Positions 1-7,702 of a stretch of DNA of 64,000 nucleotides are shown piece after piece. Location: contig NZ_MUYJ01000007.1 of assembly GCF_002155695.1 (NCBI RefSeq), positions 145,032-209,031 of the forward strand. Reading direction: 5' to 3'. Every line of letters starts with the position of its first letter. Position 1 is the first letter of the stretch. This DNA comes from Erythrobacter tepidarius (lineage in GTDB: Bacteria; Pseudomonadota; Alphaproteobacteria; Sphingomonadales; Sphingomonadaceae). The translations under genes were made by a program, and so were the position numbers. Under the pieces are notes generated by a model, which saw nothing but the letters and a program-made list of their open reading frames with translations, searched no databases and was not told the origin of the DNA.

Positions 1-2120
1 TTGAGGTAGGGGTGCACCATGTCGCCCTGAATGGGGCCGGGGCGCACGATCGCGACCTGAATGACGAGATCGTAGAATTCCCGCGGACGCAGGCGCGGCA
101 GCATGTTCATCTGCGCGCGGCTTTCAACCTGGAACACGCCGAGCGAGTCGCCCTTGCGCAGCATGGCGTAGGTTTCGGGATCCTCGCGCGGGACGGTGGC
201 GAGGCTCAAGCGGCGGCCATGATGATCGGCCAGCAGATCGAGGCATTTGCGGATGCAGGTCAGCATGCCGAGCGCCAGCACATCGACCTTGAGGATGCCG
301 AGCGCCTCGATATCGTCCTTGTCCCACTCGATAAAGCTGCGTTCGGGCAGCGCACCATTGCCGATCGGCACGGTTTCGGTGAGCGGCCCTTCGGTGAGGA
401 TGAAACCGCCGACATGCTGCCCCAGATGACGCGGCATTCCGATCATCTGCTCGGTCAGCTTGAGCACGCGCCGCAGGTGCGGGTCGGTGATGTCGAGTCC
501 CGTCTCGGCGACATGCTTCTCGGAAATCTCGCGCCCCCAACCACCCCACACGGTGCGCGCCAGGGCGCCGGTAACGTCCTCGCTGAGACCCATCGCCTTG
601 CCCACCTCGCGGATCGCCATGCGCGGGCGGTAGTGGATCACCGTGGCGCACAACCCCGCGCGGTGACGGCCATATTTGCGGTAGATATACTGGATCACCT
701 CCTCGCGCCGTTCGTGCTCGAAATCGACGTCGATATCGGGCGGCTCCTTGCGCTCTTCGGAGATGAAACGGTCGAACAATAGCTGGTGCTTGGCCGGATC
801 GACCGAAGTGATGCCAAGGACGTAGCACACCGCCGAGTTCGCGGCCGAGCCTCGCCCCTGACACAGGATCGGCGGATCGCACCCCCGCGCGAAATCGACG
901 ATGTCCTTGATGGTCAGGAAGTAGCGCGCGAGATCGAGCCTGGCGATCAGCGCGAGTTCCCGCTCCAGCGTGGCGCGCACGCCGTCTGGCACGCCATCCT
1001 GATAGCGGCGCCCTGCCCCCTTCCAGACTTCGGCCTCCAGATAGGTCTGCGGGGTCTGCCCGTCGGGGCAGATTTCCTCGGGATATTCATAGCGCAGCTC
1101 GTCGAGGCTGAAATTGCACCTGTCCGCCACGGCGCGCGCGGCGGCGATGGCGTGGGGCCAGCGGGCGAAGAGGCGCTGCATTTCCTGGGGCGACTTGAGG
1201 TGCCGCTCGGCATTGGGGTGGAGCAGATGACCGGCAGCGGCGACCGTGGTCTTGTGCCGGATCGCGGTCATCACATCCTGCAGCGCGCGGCGTTCCGGGG
1301 CGTGGTAATGGACATCGTTGGTGGCGAGCAGGCCGAGGCGATGGGCACGCGCGAGCTCATCCAATCGCTCGATCCGTGCGATATCGTTGCCGCGGTAGAG
1401 ATAGCTGGCGGCGATATGCCGCAGGGTGGGCAACAGGCAGACGAGGTGGGGGAGAAGGTCGGGGAAAGGGGCAGTGAAGTCAGCGGCACCAAAGGGGGGG
1501 GCGCTAAGGTTCTCCGCCCGCATGCCGGAGGAGCCGGGGAAAGGCGTGTCGCAAAGCTCGCGCCGCGCATCGCCACCCTTGGCCCCTCCAGCACGCGGGA
1601 GAGGAACCACATTGCTCGGCACCCGAATGGTGAAGCGCGCCTCCAGATCATCCGGCGGCAGCAGGATCAGCTGCAAGCCTTCCGAATGCCGGGCGAGCAG
1701 TGCAAGGTCGATCTCGCACACCCCCTTGTCCTGCCACTCGCCGCTGAGCGTCTGCATCCGGCCAGCACTGATCAACCGGCACAAGCGGCCATAGGCGGCA
1801 CGATCCTCAGGGTAAGCGAGAAAGGCGAGACCCTCCACCGTCTCGATCCGGCAGCCGATCACGGGGCGCAATTTCAGCGTCTTGGCCTCGGTGTGGATGC
1901 GCACCACGCCGGCCATCGAGTTCACATCGGCAATCCCGATCGCATCATAGCCCGCAGCATTGGCCGCCAGCACCAGATCGACCGCATCGGACGCCCCGCG
2001 CAGGAAGCTGAAACAGCTGACAAGGCCCAGCTCGACGAAAGGCGCGCGTTCGGGCGGGGCGATACCGGCCGGGTCGATATCGAGCCTGCGCTTGTCGGGG
2101 GTGAGCGGCGCGTCGGGCAC
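1..2120 (-). CDS. dnaE2: Error-prone DNA polymerase DnaE2 (ImuC), 3' end beyond window
   Basis: This is the translesion alpha-type DNA polymerase of the SOS mutasome, which works with ImuA and ImuB on damaged templates. About 706 residues are in the window; the C-terminal part lies off the left edge. The N-terminal PHP domain is recognisable (CFSFLRGASDAVD near residue 35, YLYRGND, TNDVHYHAPERR). The polymerase active site shows the catalytic aspartates in PPDIDVDFEHERREE near position 740. The GTG start directly follows the stop of the UdgX-type gene, so the two genes are coupled in one operon. The frame stays open through the window, but the PHP domain carries an insert of about 60 residues listed separately. 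Family assignment is firm; activity of this copy is inferred. Confidence 0.93.
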   Translation of the reverse strand, partial: MPDAPLTPDKRRLDIDPAGIAPPERAPFVELGLVSCFSFLRGASDAVDLVLAANAAGYDAIGIADVNSMAGVVRIHTEAKTLKLRPVIGCRIETVEGLAFLAYPEDRAAYGRLCRLISAGRMQTLSGEWQDKGVCEIDLALLARHSEGLQLILLPPDDLEARFTIRVPSNVVPLPRAGGAKGGDARRELCDTPFPGSSGMRAENLSAPPFGAADFTAPFPDLLPHLVCLLPTLRHIAASYLYRGNDIARIERLDELARAHRLGLLATNDVHYHAPERRALQDVMTAIRHKTTVAAAGHLLHPNAERHLKSPQEMQRLFARWPHAIAAARAVADRCNFSLDELRYEYPEEICPDGQTPQTYLEAEVWKGAGRRYQDGVPDGVRATLERELALIARLDLARYFLTIKDIVDFARGCDPPILCQGRGSAANSAVCYVLGITSVDPAKHQLLFDRFISEERKEPPDIDVDFEHERREEVIQYIYRKYGRHRAGLCATVIHYRPRMAIREVGKAMGLSEDVTGALARTVWGGWGREISEKHVAETGLDITDPHLRRVLKLTEQMIGMPRHLGQHVGGFILTEGPLTETVPIGNGALPERSFIEWDKDDIEALGILKVDVLALGMLTCIRKCLDLLADHHGRRLSLATVPREDPETYAMLRKGDSLGVFQVESRAQMNMLPRLRPREFYDLVIQVAIVRPGPIQGDMVHPYL
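1452..1631 (-). repeat. In-frame low-complexity insert within dnaE2 PHP domain
   Basis: Between the conserved residues PPDDLEARF and PHLVCLLPTLRHIAASYLYRG, which I expect to be nearly adjacent in DnaE2 proteins, lies a segment of about 60 codons rich in Pro, Gly, Ala and Arg. It does not resemble the polymerase. It contains an inverted-repeat-like piece (CCTCTCCCGCGTGCTGGAGG) similar in style to palindromic intergenic DNA upstream of pgk in this window, and a G8 tract at 1494-1501. The reading frame is kept exactly. I infer insertion of a repeat-type element into the gene. The limits are approximate, because they rest on remembered family sequences and not on an alignment. Confidence 0.6.
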
Positions 2121-3572
2121 TCAGGCCTCCCCCAACCGCCTGCGCACCATCGCCAGATCAGCGGCAAACAGCCTCTCCTGCTGGGCGCGCGCCTCGCCAT
2201 CGAGACGCAGCAGGTAGGAGGGGTGGACGGTAACCCACAGCTCCGCCCCGTCATCCAGCGGGATCGCCCGCCCCCGCTCGCGGGTGACGTTGAGCGTGCG
2301 CCCGAGCAGCCCGCGCGCGGCGCTCGCCCCCAGCGCCAGCACGATACGGGGCTGGACCAGCACGCGCTCGGCTTCGAGCCACCAGCGACAGGTGTCGATC
2401 TCCTTGGCGGTGGGAGACTGGTGGAGGCGGTGCCTGCCCCTCCATGCGAACTTGAAGTGCTTGACCGCGTTGGTGACATAGGCCGCCTCCCGGTCGATCC
2501 CGGCACGGGCGAGGTGCTCGTCCAGCAATTGCCCCGCCGGGCCGACGAAAGGCCGCCCGGCAATTTCCTCCTGATCGCCGGGCTGCTCGCCGACAAGCAT
2601 CAGGGTAGCGCACGAAGGCCCCTCCCCCGCCACGGCACGGGTGCCGCAATCCGCAATCGGGCAGTCGCGACAGGCGGCAATCCCCTGCGCCACCTCGGCG
2701 AGGCTGGCGGGCCGCACCCGCTCCGCCCGCGCGCCCGCCGCCACCATCGCCGCCTCGCGCGCCTGTGCGCCCGCGATCAGCTGTGGGATCAGCTCGGCTT
2801 CGGGCAGGTTCTTCCAGTATTTCCTGGGCATTTCCGAGAGCATCGCCCCGACCTTCAGCCGCGCCGGATTGAAGATCGAGGCGTAGTAGGAACGCCACAA
2901 GGCCTCGACCGGATCCCCCCCCGGCGCATCCTCGCGGCGCGCGGGCGGGCCTTCGCGCATCGTGGTGCCGTCCCAGTGGATGCTCCCGCGCGGGGTCAGG
3001 ATCGACCAGCGCATATTGGCAAAACGGCGCATGAAGAACGCGGCTTCGGCGCGGACGATATGATGATCGGGCTCGAACCAGGCCACGAAGTGCGGCGTGC
3101 CGTCCTCCTCCATCACTTCGCGGAAGCGGACGAAGGCGTGCATCTTGTGCGCATCGCGCCGCACCGATTTGGCGAGTTCTTCAAGGCGGCGCACCTCCGG
3201 GTCGGCCATGTCCTCCATCAGCCGGGGGGTGCACTGCAAGCGCCACAGCACGCGATACAGCAGCCCGAAGCGCGCCGGATCGGAATGCAATGCCGCGCTG
3301 CGAGCGACGGTCAGGAACCGCTGGCTGGTACGCACCGGAGGCGCGCCGGCGGGCGGCACCGGCAGGCGCTTCTCGCCGCGCGCGGGGCCTTGGGCGAACA
3401 GATCGCCGGTTCCTCCGGGTTCGATCCAAGAAACCCGATCGGGTGGCACATCACACTGCACCAACCCCCGCGCCCGCTCGCGCCAGAAGGGGAAATCATC
3501 GGGCGCGGGCAGGTGCACGGCATAGTGCACGCCGAGGCTGACATTCTGCCCCGAACGTCTCTGGGCGGTCAT
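2121..3572 (-). CDS. DUF4130 domain fused to UdgX-family uracil-DNA binding protein
   Basis: This 483-residue protein has two parts. Residues 1-250 resemble the DUF4130 'probable DNA metabolism protein' family, which accompanies a radical SAM partner. Residues 285-483 form a UdgX-type uracil-DNA glycosylase domain. Visible motifs are GEQPGDQE at 328-335, RGRHRLH at 378-384 and HPSYLLR at 450-456, with cysteines near 301, 304 and 309 suited to a 4Fe-4S cluster. UdgX proteins are known to bind covalently to the sugar at uracil sites through the histidine of their KRRIH-like loop; H384 is the likely equivalent. The start overlaps the stop of the radical SAM gene (TGATG), and dnaE2 begins right after its stop. 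It probably acts on uracil in DNA during the SOS response. Confidence 0.9.
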   Translation of the reverse strand: MTAQRRSGQNVSLGVHYAVHLPAPDDFPFWRERARGLVQCDVPPDRVSWIEPGGTGDLFAQGPARGEKRLPVPPAGAPPVRTSQRFLTVARSAALHSDPARFGLLYRVLWRLQCTPRLMEDMADPEVRRLEELAKSVRRDAHKMHAFVRFREVMEEDGTPHFVAWFEPDHHIVRAEAAFFMRRFANMRWSILTPRGSIHWDGTTMREGPPARREDAPGGDPVEALWRSYYASIFNPARLKVGAMLSEMPRKYWKNLPEAELIPQLIAGAQAREAAMVAAGARAERVRPASLAEVAQGIAACRDCPIADCGTRAVAGEGPSCATLMLVGEQPGDQEEIAGRPFVGPAGQLLDEHLARAGIDREAAYVTNAVKHFKFAWRGRHRLHQSPTAKEIDTCRWWLEAERVLVQPRIVLALGASAARGLLGRTLNVTRERGRAIPLDDGAELWVTVHPSYLLRLDGEARAQQERLFAADLAMVRRRLGEA

Positions 3573-4825
3573 CAGAACAGCTCCAGTTGCTCAGACTTCT
3601 TCACCAGCAGCCCGCGAAGATCGGCACGGTCGGTAAGAAAGGTCGGGCGCCAGTCGACGGTGCAGATAAAGGGGCGCACCTTGGCGATAGAGGCAGTCAG
3701 CCGTGCGACATCATCGAGCCGCAAGCTGCGGTGTCGCCGCGAGGCGAGGATGCGCGCCACCGCCTTGGTCCCCAGCCCCGGCACGCGCAGCAGCATCTCC
3801 CTGGGCGCGCGGTTGACATCGACTGGGAAGTGCTCGCGGAACTTCAAGGCCCAAGCGAGCTTGGGGTCGATATCGAGCGGCAGGTTGCCGTCCGCCCCGG
3901 CGGCATCGGCCACTTCCTCGGGGGCAAAGCCGTAGAAGCGCATCAGCCAGTCGGACTGATAGAGCCGGTGTTCGCGCAGCAAGGGCGGGCGCTTCAGGGG
4001 CAGAACGGCAGACGCATCGGGAATCGGCGAGAAGGCGCTGTAATAGACGCGCCGCAGCCCGAAGGTGGCATAGAGCCGGCTCGCCTTGCCGATGATCGCG
4101 GCATCACTGGCCCCGTCTGCACCGACGATCATCTGGGTCGACTGGCCCGCCGGAGCAAAACGCGGTGCGTGGCGGAAGCGCTTGCGCGCGTGTTTCGCCT
4201 CGATGATCCGCGCCGTGGTGTGCCCCATCGCTGCCTCGATCTGGCGGGCATTCTTGTCCGGCGCGAGGCGGGTCAACCCGCTGTCGGTCGGCAGTTCGAC
4301 ATTGATCGACACGCGGTCGGCGTAGAGGCCGGCCTGATGGATGATCTCCGCATCGGCCTCGGGAATAGTCTTCAAGTGAATATATCCGCGAAAGTCATGC
4401 TCCTCGCGCAATATCCGCGCGACCTCGACCAGCTGCTCCATCGTGTGATTGGCGCTCTTCATTATCCCTGAGGACAAAAACAGCCCCTCGATATAGTTGC
4501 GGCGGTAGAAGTTGAGCGTAAGATCAACCACTTCCTGCGGGGTGAAGCGCGCGCGCGGCGTGTTCGCGCTCTTGCGGTTGATGCAGTAGTGGCAATCGAA
4601 GATGCAGTGGTTGGTCAGCAGGATCTTGAGCAGCGAGATACAGCGCCCATCGGGCGCATAGGCGTGGCAGATCCCCATCCCCTCGGTCGAGCCGACACCT
4701 TTCCCGCCCAGCGAATTCTTCTTCGCCGTGCCGGACGAGGCGCAGGAGGCATCATATTTCGCCGCATCGGCGAGGATTTCGAGACGTTGGCGTAAAGTGG
4801 GTTTCGGGGGGGAGTGCTGGACCAT
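3572..4825 (-). CDS. Putative DNA modification/repair radical SAM protein
   Basis: This 417-residue protein belongs to the radical SAM family that is consistently paired with DUF4130/UdgX proteins. The cluster-binding CxxxCxxC motif is NHCIFDCHYC with cysteines 74, 78 and 81. A helix-hairpin-helix segment near residues 325-365 (VPGLGTKAVARIL) suggests DNA binding. The substrate is not known; a DNA repair or base modification role is inferred from partners. I chose the ATG at 4825, which has AAGG at suitable spacing; a GTG at 4843 would add six residues. A LexA-box-like sequence lies just upstream, so this gene should head an SOS-induced operon with the UdgX fusion and dnaE2. Confidence 0.88.
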   Translation of the reverse strand: MVQHSPPKPTLRQRLEILADAAKYDASCASSGTAKKNSLGGKGVGSTEGMGICHAYAPDGRCISLLKILLTNHCIFDCHYCINRKSANTPRARFTPQEVVDLTLNFYRRNYIEGLFLSSGIMKSANHTMEQLVEVARILREEHDFRGYIHLKTIPEADAEIIHQAGLYADRVSINVELPTDSGLTRLAPDKNARQIEAAMGHTTARIIEAKHARKRFRHAPRFAPAGQSTQMIVGADGASDAAIIGKASRLYATFGLRRVYYSAFSPIPDASAVLPLKRPPLLREHRLYQSDWLMRFYGFAPEEVADAAGADGNLPLDIDPKLAWALKFREHFPVDVNRAPREMLLRVPGLGTKAVARILASRRHRSLRLDDVARLTASIAKVRPFICTVDWRPTFLTDRADLRGLLVKKSEQLELF

Positions 4826-4852
4826 GGGAACCTTGGGGAACACTACGCAAGT

Positions 4853-4867
4853 GTTCCTTATATGTTC
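4853..4867 (-). promoter_or_regulatory. LexA (SOS) box upstream of radical SAM-UdgX-dnaE2 operon
   Basis: The sequence GTTCCTTATATGTTC fits the alphaproteobacterial LexA site GTTC-N7-GTTC exactly. It lies 28 bp upstream of the chosen start of the radical SAM gene, and a related site precedes imuA. Function is inferred from the match and the position next to SOS-type genes. Confidence 0.85.
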
Positions 4868-4915
4868 TCACAGCCTCGCTGCCAAATGCAAAGCTTGCAA
4901 GCGGATCGGAGCGCT

Positions 4916-5248
4916 TCAGGCGGTGCGATAAAGACGGCGCTTGTCTCGGCTGATAACGCCTTCCTTGCACAGGTGATCGAGCACGGCCGGGTGCATCGTG
5001 CCTTCGAAGGCAACTCCGGCCAACGGGCCTTCGACCCAGGCAATCGTGCCGAGCGGCGCGTTGATGCCCGCCACCTTCATCGTCACCCGGTCACCGATGG
5101 CCGCAAAGCCGGATGTGCCACGGATCTTGCACCCGCCTTCCGAGATGTCGATCACGTCGACGAACACCTCGCGCGAACGCACCCTGCTCTTCACCCACAG
5201 GTTGAGCGGACGCCGTTCCGAGGTACGAGGGATCGTGTGCAGGTTCAT
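4916..5248 (-). CDS. PilZ domain protein
   Basis: This is a single-domain PilZ protein of about 110 residues. The second half of the c-di-GMP signature is present as DISEGG, preceded by an arginine pair (SERRPLNLW), but the classic RxxxR spacing is not clear, so nucleotide binding is uncertain. It lies 55 bp downstream of the imuB stop (37 bp if it starts at the TTG at 5266) on the same strand, and just before the second LexA box. It is therefore probably co-transcribed with imuAB. I used the ATG at 5248; a TTG at 5266 in the same frame is an alternative. Neither has a strong ribosome site. Why a PilZ protein should sit between mutasome genes is not known to me. Confidence 0.78.
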   Translation of the reverse strand: MNLHTIPRTSERRPLNLWVKSRVRSREVFVDVIDISEGGCKIRGTSGFAAIGDRVTMKVAGINAPLGTIAWVEGPLAGVAFEGTMHPAVLDHLCKEGVISRDKRRLYRTA

Positions 5249-5302
5249 GCGATAGAGATGGCACAAAGGGGTAAAGGATTCCTGAGCGCGCCCCGGTGAT
5301 TT

Positions 5303-6904
5303 TCACGCGAACAGCCCTTGCAGAAACCAGTCGGGCACGCCCCCGCGCCCGTCACCTGCGATGCCCTGGCGATAGATCCAGTAACGCCGCCCGCCTTCGT
5401 CCTCGATGCGGTAATAGTCGCGCAGCCGCGTGGTGGAGCGTTCGCGCCACCATTCGGGCGCGATCCGTTCCGGCCCCTCCACCCGCACCACCTCGCGCAC
5501 CATGCCGCGCCAGCGGAAGCGCTGGGGCACACCGTCGGGCGAGGCATAGAGCACCGCGATCGGCTCCGCACGGTCGAGCAGCTTGAGCGGACGGGCGGGA
5601 AAAGGGCCCGCACTCTGCACCGCGGGCACAGGTGCAAGCGGCGGCTGCGTGCCTTGCGCGCGTTCGGGCACATGGCTGGCGCGCACCACCGGACGAGTCA
5701 CGGCCTGCGGCCCCAGTCGTACGCTCAGCCGGTCGATGCAGGCGGCAAGCGCGGTGCCGTGGCTTTCGGCGGCAGCATCGAGATCGCTCTGCGACAGGCC
5801 GAGCGGCTCGCTCCAGCTGGCGCGCAGCTGCACCATCTCGATGCCGAACCCGGCATCGACGTCCTCGAGCCGCTGCGCGAACAGCCGCAGCATATGCTCT
5901 GCCTCACGGGTAGCGGCGGCGAGTTCGATGCGGCGCATGAGCACCTCGCCATCGACCCGCCACAGCGCCAGTTCGAGCCGCCGCGCGCCCTCACCGCGCG
6001 CTTCGAGCGCACGCACCATGGCGAGCGCGAGATCGCCCACCACCCGGTCGAGCAAGTCGCGCTGGCGCAGCGGCTCCATCAGGCGGCGCTGGACCATCGG
6101 CACGGGGCGGGCAATCACCGGCAGGAGCGGTTCGGGCACGCGGCCCAGCAACTGGTCGAGCCGCAGCAGCGGATTGGCAGCGGGGGAACGGCGGTTGCGG
6201 AAACGACGGTGGAGCGCATCGCGCGCGGCGGCCTCGGCCTGCGGATCATCCGCCCCCGCACCAGTCATGCCGACCAGCTGCCCGAGCCGCCTGATGCCCA
6301 GACGACGCAGCACGGTGAGCACGTCATCATCGAGCCGCAGCGCCGCGACCGGCAGATCGCCGAGCAGCCGCAGCGGATCATCGCCGGGGGCGAGAATGGC
6401 AGCAGGCGGGCCGTAATGGGCCAGTGCCCAGGCGGCCCCGGCGGTGGGGGCAAGCGCGGCGCGGACACGCAGGCCCCGGCGCGTGCAGGCGTTGGCGACA
6501 TCGGCGAGCAGCGCCGCCTCGCCGCCCAGCAGATGCGCGGCGCCAGTGACGTCGACCAGCACGCCATCGGGCGGATCCATCGCGCTCCACGGCCCCCAAC
6601 GCTGCGCCCACAAGGCCAGCTTCTCCAGCGCCGCGAGGTCGGCCGCCGGATCGGCCGGGACGGCGGTCAGATCGGGGCACAGCGCGCGTGCGTCGGCCAG
6701 CAGCATTCCGGGACGCGCCCCGGCGGCAAGGCCGGCATCATTGGCTGCGGCAATGCGCGGGCCATGCGCGGTCTCGGTGATCAGCGCGGTGGGTGCGGCA
6801 TCGGCAGCCGCGCGCGCCTCAGGCGCGAGCGCGCGCCGCCAGCGATCGACCGACAGTCGGGCGAACCAGATGGACAGGATCCGTCGCGGCGGCACGGTCG
6901 GCAT
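5303..6904 (-). CDS. imuB: ImuB, Y-family polymerase-like mutasome protein
   Basis: ImuB is a catalytically inactive Y-family polymerase homologue that bridges DnaE2 and the beta clamp in the mutasome. This 533-residue protein begins RRILSIWFARLSVDRW and contains the family segments AANDAGLAAGARPGMLLADA and VLVDVTGAAHLLGG. The acidic catalytic residues expected in the first strand of active Y-family enzymes are not evident, as is usual for ImuB. I chose the ATG at 6904 because homology begins a few residues later; it overlaps the end of imuA by 86 bp. An in-frame extension further upstream is only imuA in another frame. Confidence 0.92.
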   Translation of the reverse strand: MPTVPPRRILSIWFARLSVDRWRRALAPEARAAADAAPTALITETAHGPRIAAANDAGLAAGARPGMLLADARALCPDLTAVPADPAADLAALEKLALWAQRWGPWSAMDPPDGVLVDVTGAAHLLGGEAALLADVANACTRRGLRVRAALAPTAGAAWALAHYGPPAAILAPGDDPLRLLGDLPVAALRLDDDVLTVLRRLGIRRLGQLVGMTGAGADDPQAEAAARDALHRRFRNRRSPAANPLLRLDQLLGRVPEPLLPVIARPVPMVQRRLMEPLRQRDLLDRVVGDLALAMVRALEARGEGARRLELALWRVDGEVLMRRIELAAATREAEHMLRLFAQRLEDVDAGFGIEMVQLRASWSEPLGLSQSDLDAAAESHGTALAACIDRLSVRLGPQAVTRPVVRASHVPERAQGTQPPLAPVPAVQSAGPFPARPLKLLDRAEPIAVLYASPDGVPQRFRWRGMVREVVRVEGPERIAPEWWRERSTTRLRDYYRIEDEGGRRYWIYRQGIAGDGRGGVPDWFLQGLFA

Positions 6905-7598
6905 CGCGGTGGATGCGCAGGGTTCCATTGTCATCGCACAGCATCCATTCGCCCGGCACATGGCCCCGGGCGCGGAACAGTTCGGCGTGCCAGGTCGCGC
7001 TGCCGGGGGCGACCGGGTTCCAGCGCGGGCGCGGCGAGCGGGCAGCGCACACCTGCCAGCGCATCCGCGCCGAGGAGAGATCGGGCACGGCATCGAGGCG
7101 CACCAGCCACAACCTGACACCGTGCCTTTCTGCCGCCAGGCTGAGCCGGCGCGAGGCGGTGAAATCGAGCGCCCGCGGATTGCCCGCAATCTCGCCAATC
7201 ACGCAGGCAAGGTCGCGGCACTTGAGCCCTTCCTCCAGCGCGAACAGCGCATCCTCGGGGGTGCTGGCGGCGACATGAATCAGCCGGTCGCGCCACGCGG
7301 GCGGGAGGCCATGGAGGAAAGGGCGTCCGCCAAGCCGGATCGCCTTCCTGTCCTGCACCCACAGCACCGGCCGGGCGTCCTCGTCCTGCCCCAATGCCGC
7401 GAACACATCGCGCGCCAGCGCCAGCGCCAGCCCCGCCCCGCTCGCCTCGCTCGCGGGGGCGAAGATTTCGGAGTGGAACGGCTGAACGGCGAGGCCCGGC
7501 CGCCAGCGCGCTTCCGGAACGCCGGCAGCACGCGCACGCGACAACATCCGTGCGGGCGAAGGCCTGGAGGGGGTGAAGGACATGGACGAACGACTCAT
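6819..7598 (-). CDS. imuA: ImuA, SulA/RecA-like mutasome protein
   Basis: ImuA is the RecA/SulA-like accessory protein of the ImuA-ImuB-DnaE2 translesion synthesis system. The 259-residue product has the ImuA layout: an N-terminal LARDVFAALGQ segment and a central WVQDRKAIRLGGRPFLHGLP region, then a short RecA-like core ending in RWNPVAPGSATWHAELFRAR. It is the first gene of the imuA-imuB-PilZ unit. The annotated ATG is only 2 bp from the LexA box; the next methionine at 7583 (MSFTPS) is an equally good start and would leave room for a leader. Confidence 0.9.
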   Translation of the reverse strand: MSRSSMSFTPSRPSPARMLSRARAAGVPEARWRPGLAVQPFHSEIFAPASEASGAGLALALARDVFAALGQDEDARPVLWVQDRKAIRLGGRPFLHGLPPAWRDRLIHVAASTPEDALFALEEGLKCRDLACVIGEIAGNPRALDFTASRRLSLAAERHGVRLWLVRLDAVPDLSSARMRWQVCAARSPRPRWNPVAPGSATWHAELFRARGHVPGEWMLCDDNGTLRIHRDADRAAATDPVHLVRPTVGRSLAARARA

Positions 7599-7600
7599 AT

Positions 7601-7615
7601 GTTCTTATTATGTTC
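7601..7615 (-). promoter_or_regulatory. LexA (SOS) box upstream of imuAB
   Basis: GTTCTTATTATGTTC matches GTTC-N7-GTTC perfectly and lies immediately upstream of imuA. Read on the coding strand it is GAACATAATAAGAAC, sharing GAACATA and AAC ends with the box at 4853-4867. SOS control of imuAB through such a site is well established in alphaproteobacteria. Confidence 0.9.
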
Positions 7616-7641
7616 CAAGATTGGCCGTCTTGCAATGCAAA

Positions 7642-7675
7642 GGGCGCGGGAAGCGCCTATCCGCTCCCCGCGCCC
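7642..7675 (-). terminator. Hairpin downstream of amino acid permease
   Basis: A 9-bp perfect inverted repeat, GGGCGCGGG and CCCGCGCCC with a 16-nt loop, lies 28 bp past the permease stop. On the minus strand it is followed by only three T residues, so it is a plausible but not classical intrinsic terminator. Confidence 0.45.
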
Positions 7676-7702
7676 CTCAGGCGCAGCCCCGATGAGATGC
7701 GA

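Noticed and set aside
786..3935. Very long plus-strand open frame over dnaE2 and the UdgX gene
   Set aside because: It is antisense to clearly homologous genes, rich in Arg, Gly and His, and shows no domain; long antisense frames are expected at this GC content.
5318..7117. Plus-strand open frame of about 600 codons over imuB
   Set aside because: It lies opposite imuB/imuA and its translation has no recognisable pattern.
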